A stretch of DNA of 64,000 bases from Ooceraea biroi (taxonomy: Eukaryota > Arthropoda > Insecta > Hymenoptera > Formicidae): positions 9,435,945-9,499,944 of the forward strand of contig NC_039508.1 of the NCBI RefSeq assembly GCF_003672135.1. The letters are read 5' to 3'. How positions within the stretch are numbered: the first letter of the stretch is position 1; every line of letters starts with the position of its first letter. This document shows, in pieces, positions 26,004 to 37,263 of the stretch. The notes beneath the pieces are model-generated. The model worked only from the letters and a program-made list of their open reading frames with translations. It had not been told where the DNA came from and did no database searches. The translations under genes and the position numbers were made by a program.

Positions 26004-26180
26004 TAAATGTTAAGGTTAGAGGTCACCCCATCAATTTTAATGACTTTGATACTTATTGTCAAGAATGTGGTTTTGATTAACTTGCAAAACTTTTCGCCGT
26101 TGCGCATTGTTTGTTACAAAATTACTATAAACAATAAAAATAGTGTGAGAGAGAAAGACCGCCCCTATTCTTAACATTTA
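26004..26180. mobile_element. 177 bp MITE, copy A of a TAAATGTTAAG family
   Basis: Terminal inverted repeats run TAAATGTTAAGGTTAGAGG and, inverted from the right, TAAATGTTAAGAATAGGGG. The interior block GATTAACTTGCAAAACTTTT recurs in copies B and C. It is non-coding. Confidence 0.75.
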
Positions 26181-26349
26181 GCTTTTCTTTTCATTTTTGG
26201 TGAAAAGGTGAAAATCTATGTGTAACTGTATGATTCCACAGAAAACGCGTGGGCGCAGAAGTGCACTCTGGCACTCTATCCCTTTCCTTGTATCTCACTC
26301 CCAAAAAAATTAACCTAATCTAAACCTAATCCACAGATTTCATAATTTT

Positions 26350-26526
26350 AATTCTAAATTAGAGGCAATCTCAATTTAATTAGAGACGATTTCAATGATC
26401 TCTCCATATGTTGTGAAGAACATAGCTTTGATTAATTTGCAAAAATTTTAGCCGTAGTTCGTTGTTTATTACAAAGTTATGAATTAAGGTTATAGTGAGG
26501 TCGCCCTATAATCTTAATATTTACTA
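26350..26526. mobile_element. Diverged MITE, copy B of the TAAATGTTAAG family
   Basis: The interior matches copy A (TTTGATTAATTTGCAAAAA, TTGTTTATTACAAAGTTATGAA) and the right end CTTAATATTTA is partly kept. The left end is weak. It lies only about 170 bp from copy A, in the same orientation. Confidence 0.6.
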
Positions 26527-27579
26527 ATCTTGTTTTCTTTTTATTTTTCTTTGCATTGCATTATACAAATCATACAACACAATATATTGTTTGCATGTAA
26601 ATTTCTGCATTTATATACCTTTTTTTACATTTTACGTTAGTACATGTATACATTGTGTCGTGATTTAATTTTTCATATTTCATATAATATTCAAACAGAA
26701 TAGTAGAAACTCGGGTAGAACACAAATAGGTAGAACGAAGCTTAAAAAATTCAACAGGGTTGATTATATTGTACTATCGCCACTCTTTTCGCTAGTACAT
26801 ATGAATGCGATCCTACGTGCATGTACATATCTTGGCAAGTATATTCTCGTTTTCTTATTTCGTAGACAGGACCTACGTCACGTATACAAATAGTGGCTAT
26901 TTTGACATTATAGCTCTGTAATATTCGTCGCGACTTGTGAATATGTTCTGATTTTTATCTCTTATGAAGTATGTCAAACAAGTTGGACGGAATTTTGATT
27001 AAAAAAATGCCAATTTATCAGTTTTCTCATGCGTATAATATTATTCAACATGTTTTTTTAGATTAAAACTCTAGCTCCTGCATGCGGATTTCATATAATT
27101 TCCACATCATTTTTTACACTCAATTTCATACATTCGATTATAAAACAATAATAAGAAGATAATATGTTAATTTAAAAATATTTTAATATAATATAATGTA
27201 AAATATACTGTGAGATATAATAACATATAATGTGAAAAACACATGAAAGAGACATTTTTATTGAAAAAGATTCGTCAACGAAGAATTAAGAATTTAATAT
27301 GAATACAAAACTATAAGCAGCATTTATTATATTTTTTATATAATTATATGAAAAATAAATCGAGATCCATAGCGTTCAACATTTCTTAATAATGCCCTCT
27401 AAACAAAATTTTTGTATCTTGATTTTAAGTTACTAACACAATATCAGGAAAAGAAGATATCTTTTGCGATCTTTTGATTTTCGTGTTGACGTCTTTACAA
27501 TTACAATTGTTAAATTACAAAGTTTTATTTATTAAATTTATTAAATCAAACTACTCTACATCTAAATAATCATCTACAC

Positions 27580-28095
27580 CAGAGTTTCCCAAAGTGGACG
27601 CTATCGCCCCCTTGTAGGTGCTGAAAGGATTTGAGGGAGCGTTGGCAGTAGGGTGGCGTTGAGGAGTAAATGGGAAATAAGAAAGCGAAAAAAATTTGGT
27701 CGCCTAAACAAATTGATAGCAGCACATCAGGCTCATCCTTCTCATTAATAATTATTTTATCATTAATTATTTTTAATTTTACGGATTCGATTGATATTAA
27801 TTAATAATAATAATAGCGAGCAATCTTATATGTTATGTGCAATTTCTTTGTTATTTTATATTAATAAATAGCTTTAACACTTCAGTTCTAAGTAGTTTTA
27901 TTTCCAACTTTCTAGCTTTTTAAAATTCAAAAATTACATACACAGATACAGAAATATTTTGATGAAATTACTGACACAGCTACGCTTGCAATTTTTTTAG
28001 TTGAGATAGAGATAGAGATTTCCTGAGGGGGGGCACTGAAAAAAAATTATCTTTAAAAAGAGAGCGGTAAGCTAAAAAAGTTTGGGAACTCTCTG
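27580..28095. mobile_element. 516 bp non-autonomous hAT element with 8 bp target-site duplication
   Basis: Exact 8 bp direct repeats ATCTACAC flank the element (27572-27579 and 28096-28103). The ends are CAGAGTTTCCCAAAGTGG and, inverted, CAGAGAGTTCCCAAACTTT, which is the CAG...TTCCCAAA pattern of hAT transposons. A GC-rich subterminal block with CGCCCCC follows each end. No transposase frame is present. Confidence 0.9.
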
Positions 28096-28194
28096 ATCTA
28101 CACTGACAAGTACGAAAATAAATTCCTCAAATGAATTACTTGAATGTTGAGCAACAAATGGGAGCATCACAATCTTTTGTATAATATATATAAT

Positions 28195-28308
28195 ATGGAT
28201 CCAATGAGCGAGATGTCGTTAAAATCTATAAGAGAATGCATCAGCATTTCTCGACACGACGCGAGATGAGGCGTCGGGACACGGTGGATCTGGCGACAGG
28301 GATCGAAG
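28195..28308 (+). promoter_or_regulatory. Possible 5' exon: TATA-like run, 24-codon short ORF and strong donor
   Basis: An AT run (TATAATATATATAATATGG) leads into ATG at 28195 with a 24-residue short ORF ending at 28269. An overlapping second frame from ATG 28236 stays open to a consensus donor (GAAG|GTAAGT, exon end 28308). This stands at the edge of a GC-rich, CpG-rich island. It could be a transcription start region with a first exon, but no downstream exon could be linked. Confidence 0.3.
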
Positions 28309-28870
28309 GTAAGTAATTAAAATGGAATCCGACCGCATCGTAACCGCCTATGGGGTGGCGGGGGTGACTACGACGTGCGTGGAGCATCCCCGGTCGAATG
28401 GTAGTGCGATTACAATTCCAGAACGCTGCCGAGCAGGTCGAAAACCCGCTCCCTCCGTGTGCGCGGGTCAACTGCCAGCACACGGACTGGCCCGTTTACT
28501 CCACTTCTATCCGTTTCCTGGCATCGTCCCCTACCTTACTCCAATATTCACGCCCCACCCCTTTCTCGCGCCCCCCCCCCCCCCACCGCGTCGCCTCATC
28601 GGCTACGGCGCTGGAATTCGAATTGTAACTTCTAACCGCGCGACTACGCACGAGCCATTACCTTGCCGTTCGAAATTCGTAAACGGATTGCGGATTCCGG
28701 ACTTCCGCGTGGCTCGCGCTAAGAATCCATCGCATACGGGCTTCCGCGCCGAATATGCATGATACGTGCCACCGAAGCTCTTCGTTCTGCCCGCCTTCTG
28801 TCATATTTCGAGCTGCACCGACATGGCATTCTCGTATTTCCATCATTGCTCTGGTTGAAACACTTCCACC
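28236..28870. other. GC-rich, CpG-rich island
   Basis: About 630 bp of much higher GC than the surroundings, with many CpG, a poly-C run at about 28569-28584 and overlapping open frames in several frames, as expected from composition alone. No protein motif was recognised. Promoter or regulatory DNA is the most economical reading. Confidence 0.5.
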
Positions 28871-30646
28871 AGCATGTCGCTCTCAATATAAAGGCATCCT
28901 TGTCGCTGATGTAGCCAGCTATCGATTATTGAATCACGCCAGTAACTTGTATCATTCCCTTCCGCTCTTTCAATATCGTCTGTCATTCGGTACATTACAT
29001 TGTCACAATCATTCCGTGCCACAATTGACGTATTGTTATAATTCCAAAACAGTTGTCAAGTTTCATATTTCTCTATACTCACATACTGTTAATAGAGAAA
29101 AAACCTATACTTTACCGGTTTCTCTTTCTACATGACTTTACGTTAGGAAATTAGGTAATGATATAAAACATATTGCAAATAAGTCGGAATTTACAATGCT
29201 TTTAATCACTGATGTAATTACTCTATTAAAATAAAGAATTATAAATCGAATTTCAACTTCCTCATTTCTTAATTTCTTAATCCATATCATTAATGAGAAA
29301 GCATAATTTGTATTAATTTACGAATATTTCACGGTGATTCTTTTATGACGAAGAAAACGTCTTCACAATGCGACTAAACGAAAGAGAAAAGTCTACTAGA
29401 GGCTATTGAAGGAAAGAGAAACTTGAATGAATTGTCGAGGAGAATGCCCGGTGAAACGGTTGCTCGCTATGGACCATATCTATTATGAAGTAAGGTAAAA
29501 GAGACCAGCACAGGGGGAACGAGCCGAGAGTGAATTTAATTCATAATCTGCTGCAATGCCAACTTGTCAGCGACTCTGCTCATCAGAATTTCAACAAGTC
29601 TTTTCTTCTTCAGTTACCACAAATTCGCTCTCCAAATATTTCATTAACTTTCATAACTGCATTTTACATAAGCAATGTTAGAGTGACACTAATTATTATC
29701 AAAGCTCTCGAAATGGTTGTATTCCATAGATCGATAACTGTAAAAGATCAAATATGTGTTTCGCTAAACAACATATAAATCTCTTGTATTTAAAATAAAA
29801 ACTTGTCAAATTTCAAGCGAAATAAACACTCGATGGTCTCTGTTACGTTATTCTAACTTTTTTCCAACATTAGTGACGTCCGAAATAAAATATAATCTCA
29901 CACAACGCACAATAAACAAACAAATATTTTAATATAGATTGCACATAATATATTATCAATTTACTCTCTTACATGCACATAATACAAAGGATATAAGATT
30001 AATTTAACATTGTTTTAAAATAATAGATAACTTTTTGAAGAAATAAATTACAAATGATCCTAAATTCACAAATTGGCAAATATTATATTGTTGTAAATAA
30101 ATAATATGTTGTAACAAAGTTGTAACAAAAGTTCGTGTTTTTTAGTAAAAAATTCCAAAAAACAATTGTTATAACATATATGCGTATTTATTTAATTATT
30201 TTATTTGTTCAAACCACATGCGCCGTTTTGTTGCACTATTATTTGCCATATTTGCAGTAACTTTATGATTCCTTCCAAAGCTTCTCATCTTTTTCATAAA
30301 ACAACTTAAACAAACTTTACGCCGCAAACTTTTGTTACACCCCAATATAACATATAAATGTGGCATGTAACTAAAGTTTGAAAACTAAAATTGATCTAAA
30401 ATTATAATTTAACTAGAAATATAAACATTAGAAATCTTGCAGTTAATATTCTTCATTACTATTACATTACTATTACACATTAATTACATATGTTTTTTTC
30501 GAATTAATTACATATTAGATGAAATAAATAAAGAAATTATTGGTAATATTTTCTTTAAAGTGAATGATGCATCACTTTACATTTTTGCAATAAAATATAA
30601 TAATTTCATCCTCTTTAATAATTTCCATTGATTAGATACTGATGTA
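28871..30646. other. Intergenic stretch, no gene seen
   Basis: GC content falls back from the preceding island to AT-rich DNA after about 29000. Frames at 28755-29135 and 29530-29778 lack motifs and splice support. Confidence 0.4.
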
Positions 30647-30808
30647 TTGGATTGTTCGGAAAGTTCGTGCGGTTTTTTAAGTTAAATTAACAAAACTCGA
30701 TCGATCCAAATGTTCTTATTCGTAAATGACGCGTTAAAATGTCCTCTTTAGATAAACAGTTTTAACGCTCTCTCTTAAAAAACCGCACGAACTTTCCGAA
30801 CAACCGAA
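30647..30808. mobile_element. 162 bp mariner-type MITE with TTGGATTGTTCGGAAAG ends
   Basis: It is flanked by TA (30645-30646, 30809-30810). Arms of more than 30 bp are near-perfect inverted repeats containing CGGAAAGTTCGTGCGG. The ends share the CGGAAAGTTCGTGC core with the mariner at 53243-54528, so a relative of that transposase probably mobilised it. Confidence 0.88.
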
Positions 30809-30959
30809 TATAATATTGCAAGTTTTTAGACAATATGTAACAAAGTCACAGAGATATGTTAGAAAGAGAAAATTTGGACAATAAATATCAAACAGGAACA
30901 AAAAGTATCATCCAACGCGTAGACTAAAATAATGAAGCCATTTCAACGTACTGAAATCG

Positions 30960-31600
30960 AATAAAATGAATCATTCCGACTTGAACGCCGAATCGTTTTG
31001 ATTGAATTTTGCTGCAAATCTAATTCCGATTATCGAACGGAATAGTTTTAATTAACGCGATTGCCAGGCTTACGGGCTTATAAGCTGATAGCAACTTGTC
31101 AGCGGAAAACGCTGTGTTATGCGTAACAGTTCGCAAGCTGGCTCCACGCTTCCACGCAAAATTAATCCTCCGGTTAGTATGCAGCCGGCGAGTTGCGACC
31201 TGTTACAACATTAGCGACAATAAACGACGAAATATTGTGTAAAGGTTGACATATTCCCTCCGCGTATACTCGAACCCTGCTACGCCGCTATCTTAGCGAT
31301 ACAGACATATCCGACGTTGTTGAACTTTCGTGCTACTCCCAGCTGCCGCATATAAACACACAGTCTCGACCTGATTTAATCCGTCGATCCTAGATAGCGT
31401 CTTATTTCGCGACTCCACACGAAACCAAATATTGCGGACGCGCTCAGCAGCACATCTTTCCCCCAGCATCCTGCCGGATGCGTATGTATTTATTAAGCTT
31501 ATTCTTGGTAAACAGGGTCCTGTGCCAACGGATGAACCGTTCGTCGAGAGTTCTTCGTAATCCAGTTTCCAATCTGACTCACTCGGATGTCAGATAAGGA
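30960..31600. other. Moderately GC-rich non-coding block
   Basis: Balanced composition with no long frame and words such as TTAATTAAC and GCTTATAAGC. Possibly regulatory, but nothing decisive is seen. Confidence 0.3.
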
Positions 31601-31728
31601 TCAAAAATAAACCGCGAGAATTGTAATAATGAATAAATTTTATCGAGTGCTTTCTCTTGTACATTGCTGGTAGCAACGAGGTGGTGAAACAAGTTGACGA
31701 AAGATTGAACGTTTTACGCTGCAAACTT

Positions 31729-31916
31729 TTAGATGCGCAAATTAATTCGACGCTTTTTGTTTAAAACAATTGAGCCTTCATTTATTTTTATTTTTTGTCG
31801 AGAGGCATTTGTCAACTGTTCGATAGATGGAGAAAAGTATTAGAAAATGAATCGTTGTTTTTGTAAATAAAGACTCAGTTTCTTCAACAAAGCATCGAAT
31901 TCATTTGTACATCTAA
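31729..31916 (+). mobile_element. Mariner deletion derivative, copy 5
   Basis: A complete 188 bp element with TTAGATGCGCAAATTAATTC ends. On the plus strand it retains the transposase C-terminal codons QLFDRWRKVLEN, so it came from an autonomous mariner by internal deletion. Confidence 0.8.
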
Positions 31917-31937
31917 TAATAATAAAACGGTAAAATA

Positions 31938-32141
31938 TTGGGTCATTAATTAAGTAACTCGGGCCGCGTCTGAATGGCGATACAAATATTGTAGCAATGT
32001 TTGAAGTATTTTGTTTTTTGTCTTTTAAAAGTTTATAAAATTAATATACGGCAATGCTACCATAAGTCCTATTTACTGTTAGTTTGATTCATTGGCATCT
32101 GGACATGGTCCGGATTACTTTAGAATAGTTGCTTCTTTTGT
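31938..32141. mobile_element. About 200 bp TA-type palindromic element (TTGGGTCATTAATTAAG ends)
   Basis: The left end TTGGGTCATTAATTAAGTAA lies next to TA, and the inverted right part AAGTAATCCGGACCATGTC is a diverged match. The interior (TTGTTTTTTGTCTTTTAAAAG) recurs at 37575-37730 on the other strand. Confidence 0.6.
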
Positions 32142-32574
32142 AAGAAGATGGTTAGAAATGTCGGTTTTCTGTTTCATTCACGTGCATAGCAGCTCATGTA
32201 TCCACATTCTTGAGTTTTATTATTACGATTTATTATTATGATAACAATAAATAACGATAAAGACAAATTAAAGAACGACACATTTACCTTTCCGCTTATA
32301 TTGTTTATTAATTTTATTATTGTTAATATTATTGTTTATTCCAACATATTGTTTATAAAAGAAAATATATTACTCATCGCGTAAAATGTGTAAAAGAGAA
32401 TGAGGAAGAACGGGTATTGAGAAGGGGGCACACACACACAAGAAAAGAGATGCGACCTTTTACGTAGAGCTCTTAACTCTTGCTTTATTACATGTGTCGA
32501 GCATATTCATATGAATTCTCTCGTCTGCTTTTAGTTTTCTTGTAAATAACAACATTCAACTCAACGACGCAAAG

Positions 32575-32760
32575 CACAATATCATAATATAATATATTAT
32601 ATATCATACACATACGCACACATACGCACGCACGCACGCACACACATACGATATATTATATTAATAATAATAATGCGCGCGCGCAGAGGTACATGCATGT
32701 GTGTGCGCGCGCGATGTGTACAATATATATAATATATATATTTATTTATATTTATATATT
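32575..32760. repeat. Mixed TA/CA/CG microsatellite cluster
   Basis: Runs of TA, CACG, CA and CG alternate over about 185 bp. Open frames here are artefacts of the repeats. Confidence 0.8.
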
Positions 32761-33347
32761 TTCATATTTATAATTTGCGTTATGTATACATATACCTTCG
32801 CATTAAATACGTCTCGTTATGCACTTATAACGCTAAGACGGCGAGTTTTCCACATCGATCCGTATTATCTCTGGCTACGGTGAAAATATCATCCGCTAAC
32901 AATAAGATTTACCCTTTTGCGTGTTCCATGATGCGGGATGAATGATGATGCACGAATGAAACAACTGAATGAACGGCGGAAACCACGAAACGGAAAGGCG
33001 GCCCAATAATAATGCGCTGCGCTTGCGTGAAACCTGTGCAAACAATGTCTTTATAATAAGTATTGTAATACGCCGTACACTTAGCGCAGGCTGCGAAGCT
33101 TAGTGTCTACTTGTGTAATTTTTATCACTTGTATACTTGTATATTTACAATGGACTCGCCAATGGCGAATCAACGTTCGAGCATCTTTTTTTAGACCGAT
33201 AATCAGAATATTTTGCGTTCACCACTTTTTCCTTAGACGCAATACAGCACTCACTGAATTTTATTGAGTCATCACGTCGGCTTGACCCGTGCGACTTTTG
33301 CTAAAAAGATCCGCACTTTCCGGTCATTCCAATATTTGATGGGACAT

Positions 33348-33496
33348 TTAGGTGCGCAAATTAATTTGGTTTTTCTTTTTTTGAAGAAATTGAGCCTTTA
33401 GTTACTTTCTTTTTTTCGAAGATTGACATGTTCATTATTTTTCTAAATAAAGACTCAATTTTTTCAAAAAAGCACCAAATTAATTTGCGCGCTCAA
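33348..33496 (+). mobile_element. Mariner deletion derivative, copy 6
   Basis: A 149 bp copy with both ends (TTAGGTGCGCAAATTAATTT left, inverted right) and a TA flank at 33497-33498. The extended subterminal inverted repeats carry the AAATTGAGCCTTTA-type block. Confidence 0.8.
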
Positions 33497-33983
33497 TACT
33501 TTTGAAAATAACTTGACGTCCCGAGCCGATTTGCTCTCGTTTCAGTCTCGTTAATTTGCAACAACGCAACTGCGCACATAGTCTGCGATTCTTTCGAGTC
33601 CTATGTAGAAAATATTTCTAACTGATGACAATTAAAATTTGAAAACGGGAAGAAATGACGTCGCGTTGCGACGTGAGCGAAAGATGATATTACGCATAAG
33701 TAGCATTGTAGTTTTTTTGCAATCACATATCACGCGTATACATGTACACACATACATGTGCTATGCAAATTCTGTTTCTGTTTGCATCATGGGCAGAGTG
33801 ATGAATGATATCTTTCGAGATTTTAGGCACGAGCAAAGAGTACAATTTATCTCCATGTGTTGTGTGTGTGTGTGTGTGTACGACTTTGAGCCTTTGACTT
33901 TGACTTTTCTGTAGCAGAACTGCTTGAGATGTTGAAGAAAATTTCTCTAGTATTTTTACGCAAATGTTATAATATATAATATA

Positions 33984-34137
33984 TTAGATGTGCAAATTAA
34001 TTCGAGGCTTTTTTTCTTTTAAAGAAATTGAGCCTTTATTTATAAGATGTATGCAAAAGTTGACATGTCTATTACTTTTTTTTATAATAAATGCTCAATT
34101 TCTTCAAAAAAAGCACCGAATTAATTTGTGCACTTAA
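33984..34137 (+). mobile_element. Mariner deletion derivative, copy 7
   Basis: A 154 bp copy flanked by TA on both sides, with ends TTAGATGTGCAAATTAATTC and CACTTAA. It lies 490 bp from copy 6. Confidence 0.8.
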
Positions 34138-34629
34138 TATGTATACATATGTTTTGTGCGTGCATTCTTGCTCAACGTAATTGATTGGCTGAACATATTA
34201 AGTTTTACATGTTCAAGTTTTAGAGGTCATCTATAATCGGCGTGTCTACAATAAAAAAGATCAGACGCAAACATTTAATCGAGGATCACGAACCTACTTC
34301 TGGACTCGCTGTCAGTGCTTTGAGATAAACGGCATCGCTCTGCTTAGAGATGTTAGATGAGTTCAATCATTTCATCGTACGTCAAAATAGCGTGTAATTG
34401 ACAATATTAAATCATCTTGCGAAAAGTGTAATCAGCGACAACCAACTTGTGAGAGACAATAACAAAATTTCAAGTTATGAAAAATGCAAAGCAAAATTTA
34501 CAAGGCGAAACTTGCGCATCCATATAAAACAATAAAAATTTTTAACAAAAACCGTTGCTTAACCGTTTTGCTTTTCATGGATATATGTAAATGCACGGAC
34601 ATCTTTAATCGGATGAAAAATAATTAGGT

Positions 34630-35350
34630 GTTGACATTAATTAACGTAATCAATGAATTCTAGATCGTAGTCTGTTGCCACAAGATTTGTCAATTGCAGG
34701 CAATGGGAGTGCGAAAACTGCGATGCTAGGAAAGCGTGCGATTCTCTTTCACGTGGAATACTTATGACTTTTAAGGTCAGAAGACTGCGGGATAGTCTTG
34801 CGAATGATACGATTACAGACCTCATCAGAGTAAGTCTGCGTAATCCCTAAGTCGAGCCGTTCCCTTCTTTAATCCATAGCAGGCGTTAACTCCTTTGCGC
34901 GCACAGTGCAGAGACTCTCGAACCTGTTGCTTTAAACAAGATGTACGCTGAATAATGGATATTCCTAAGTAGCTCCAAGTCCGCTTAAAACCGGCATGGC
35001 CGAGACGGCTTTCCGCGGCCGCCTACCAATAAATCCTAATTTCATTAATTAACACGCAAATAAATTGATTGCGCAACGTGACGTGGCGCAACAGCGTCAC
35101 ACGATTCCGATACTCTTTGCAAGTCTAATTTATTTAGCATGCAATTCCTTCCGACTGCGTCCGATCCGATTCGTCCGATCCGGGGTGGATTTCTAGGTGG
35201 AAAATCTTTCTGTCAACTCGTGATGTAAACCAGATTACAAAAAATGAATATACGCCGAGACGTTTTATAATTCAGAGCGTCAATACGTGGAATCGTGCAT
35301 TATATGAGGGAAGATTTCGTTTACAAATGCGTCTCGTTTTCGGCGCATCA
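34630..35350. other. Moderately GC-rich non-coding block with homeodomain-like sites
   Basis: It contains TTTCATTAATTAACACG and several TAATT words beside a CG-rich segment (GCGCAACGTGACGTGGCGC). No coding signal is visible. It has the look of a conserved regulatory element, but that cannot be tested here. Confidence 0.3.
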
Positions 35351-35762
35351 AAGAGCAAGTAATAAAAGGTAATAGCCAATAAAAGATAAGTGCTCTAATG
35401 CTGCGCTCAACGCTCAAATCATTCGTCCTCATTATGTCAGATTATAATATCAGGAAGGAAAATCTGTCTGATTTCTTTTGCATTGTACCTTGAAACGAAC
35501 GGGTTTCTTCGCATGTTATTCTATTGAGATTCGATGATAGAAATTTATCGGAAATTACTTTCTTATTTTTGTGTGCGCGTTATTCAGAAATAAAGTAATT
35601 TATATCTATATTTCTTTTACATTTGTTGCGAGAGCTTATAACACAGCTATGTAACTGTAATGAGAAAAATTTAGAGCTATCTTTTAATTGACTAAATTGA
35701 ACAGTAAATTTCTTTCTATAATATATAATATAATATATAACATAAACTTATTTTACTAGGTA

Positions 35763-35966
35763 TTAAATGTGCAAATTAACTCGGTGCTTTTTTTTAAGAA
35801 CTTGAGTCTTATTTACTTTCTTTTTTTCGAGAGGGAACTTATTAGCTGCTCGATAGATGGAGAAAAATATTTAAAAATAATGACGAATATTTCGAAGATT
35901 TATGTGTTTAATATTTTTGTAAATTAATTTTTTCAGAAAAAGCACTGAATCAATTTGTGCGTCTAA
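35763..35966 (+). mobile_element. Mariner deletion derivative, copy 8
   Basis: A 204 bp copy flanked by TA. Plus-strand codons read LLDRWRKIFKNNDEYFED, the preserved end of the transposase, placed between the arms. Confidence 0.82.
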
Positions 35967-37263
35967 TATAATAGATATATAACTTGCAAGAAAGTCAATT
36001 TATTTCAATGTATAGTGCAAGAAAAAAGCATACATGACTTTTCTTTTCTGATCCAATACGACTGCAGTAAATGATTGAAAATTTTAAATAGAAACAATTT
36101 ACTTCTAATTAAACAAATATAAAAATAAAAAGATAGTTGGCTCGCTTTTAGGACTATGATGTAACTGTTGGATTCAATTCACGCTAAACATTCACTTGCA
36201 ACTAGTAATATTTGATACATTGCTTTGTACCAATATTTTTTTAATTTTGCCTGAAGCAAAAGTATTTTTTTGTTGATTTGACGCATTTAATCTCAGGTGT
36301 CTAGAATTCGCTGATTTTATGCACAAAAAGCTAAAAGAGTTGAAACAAAGAAAGGAAACACAGTGTTTACGACGTACTTGGCAGAATAAGAAGAATGTGT
36401 TCATGGAAAAGAAGCGGAATTGGTGCCCAAAACGTGCAGGCAAATCGCGGAATAGAGAATAGCTTTTTATTCGAATATGATGAGAAATTGATTTTGCTCA
36501 TCAAGCGCCGCAAACTCCCATCCTTGAGATGCGCATCTTTCTCGATCGATAGCGTATGAAAGCGGCAAATCATCACTAATAATTATCTCCACGTTTAAAA
36601 AACTCTTTATGCCAGAGTAAGAAGGAAACGACTTCGAAGGGATGTCAATTGAGGAATAGTGAAAACTATATGAGTTGGCTCGGCCAAACTTTTAATTCAG
36701 TATTAAGCTCGAGTAGTTTCGTCTTGATATTCCGAAATACCAGTTATCGCGTGAGTAAAATTCTCCCATAATGTAGTTAAAAAACATAACGATTCACTCT
36801 CACACATTCCAAATTGCACTCGCAGAGACGAGATCACTGGTATCGTTGGCATCATTGTTACGGCGTTATACAATATATTACACTGAAAGCGATAGTCGTT
36901 GCACTTTGTTAACATCCCCTCTCTTCCCTTCTCGTTGTTTTTCCCTTCGCTGTGCGTCTCACACCCCCCTCGTTCAAATCACCACGCACAACTTTTCGAA
37001 GGAGCAGGGAGACTCGTTCTCCCTCAATTCTTGGCCACTCGCAGACTTTGTTGCTACACTAACTTGGCACGCATAAATTATTCTCCGTCCGTCCGATAAT
37101 ATGATGCTAACTACTCCGATCAGTCTTTGTGTGTCTGTGTGTAATACTATGTGTTTGCAAGAGTGCGCGTGTACGTATGTGTCTGTTCCTTTATGCCGTT
37201 TAAATTTCAATCAAGTTCGTTAATGATGGGAATTAACATCAATGACGAAGACTTGGAGTGTGC

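Noticed and set aside
28322..28762. 146-codon frame in the GC-rich island
   Set aside because: Proline runs come from the poly-C tract, several frames are open at once, and no motif is present.
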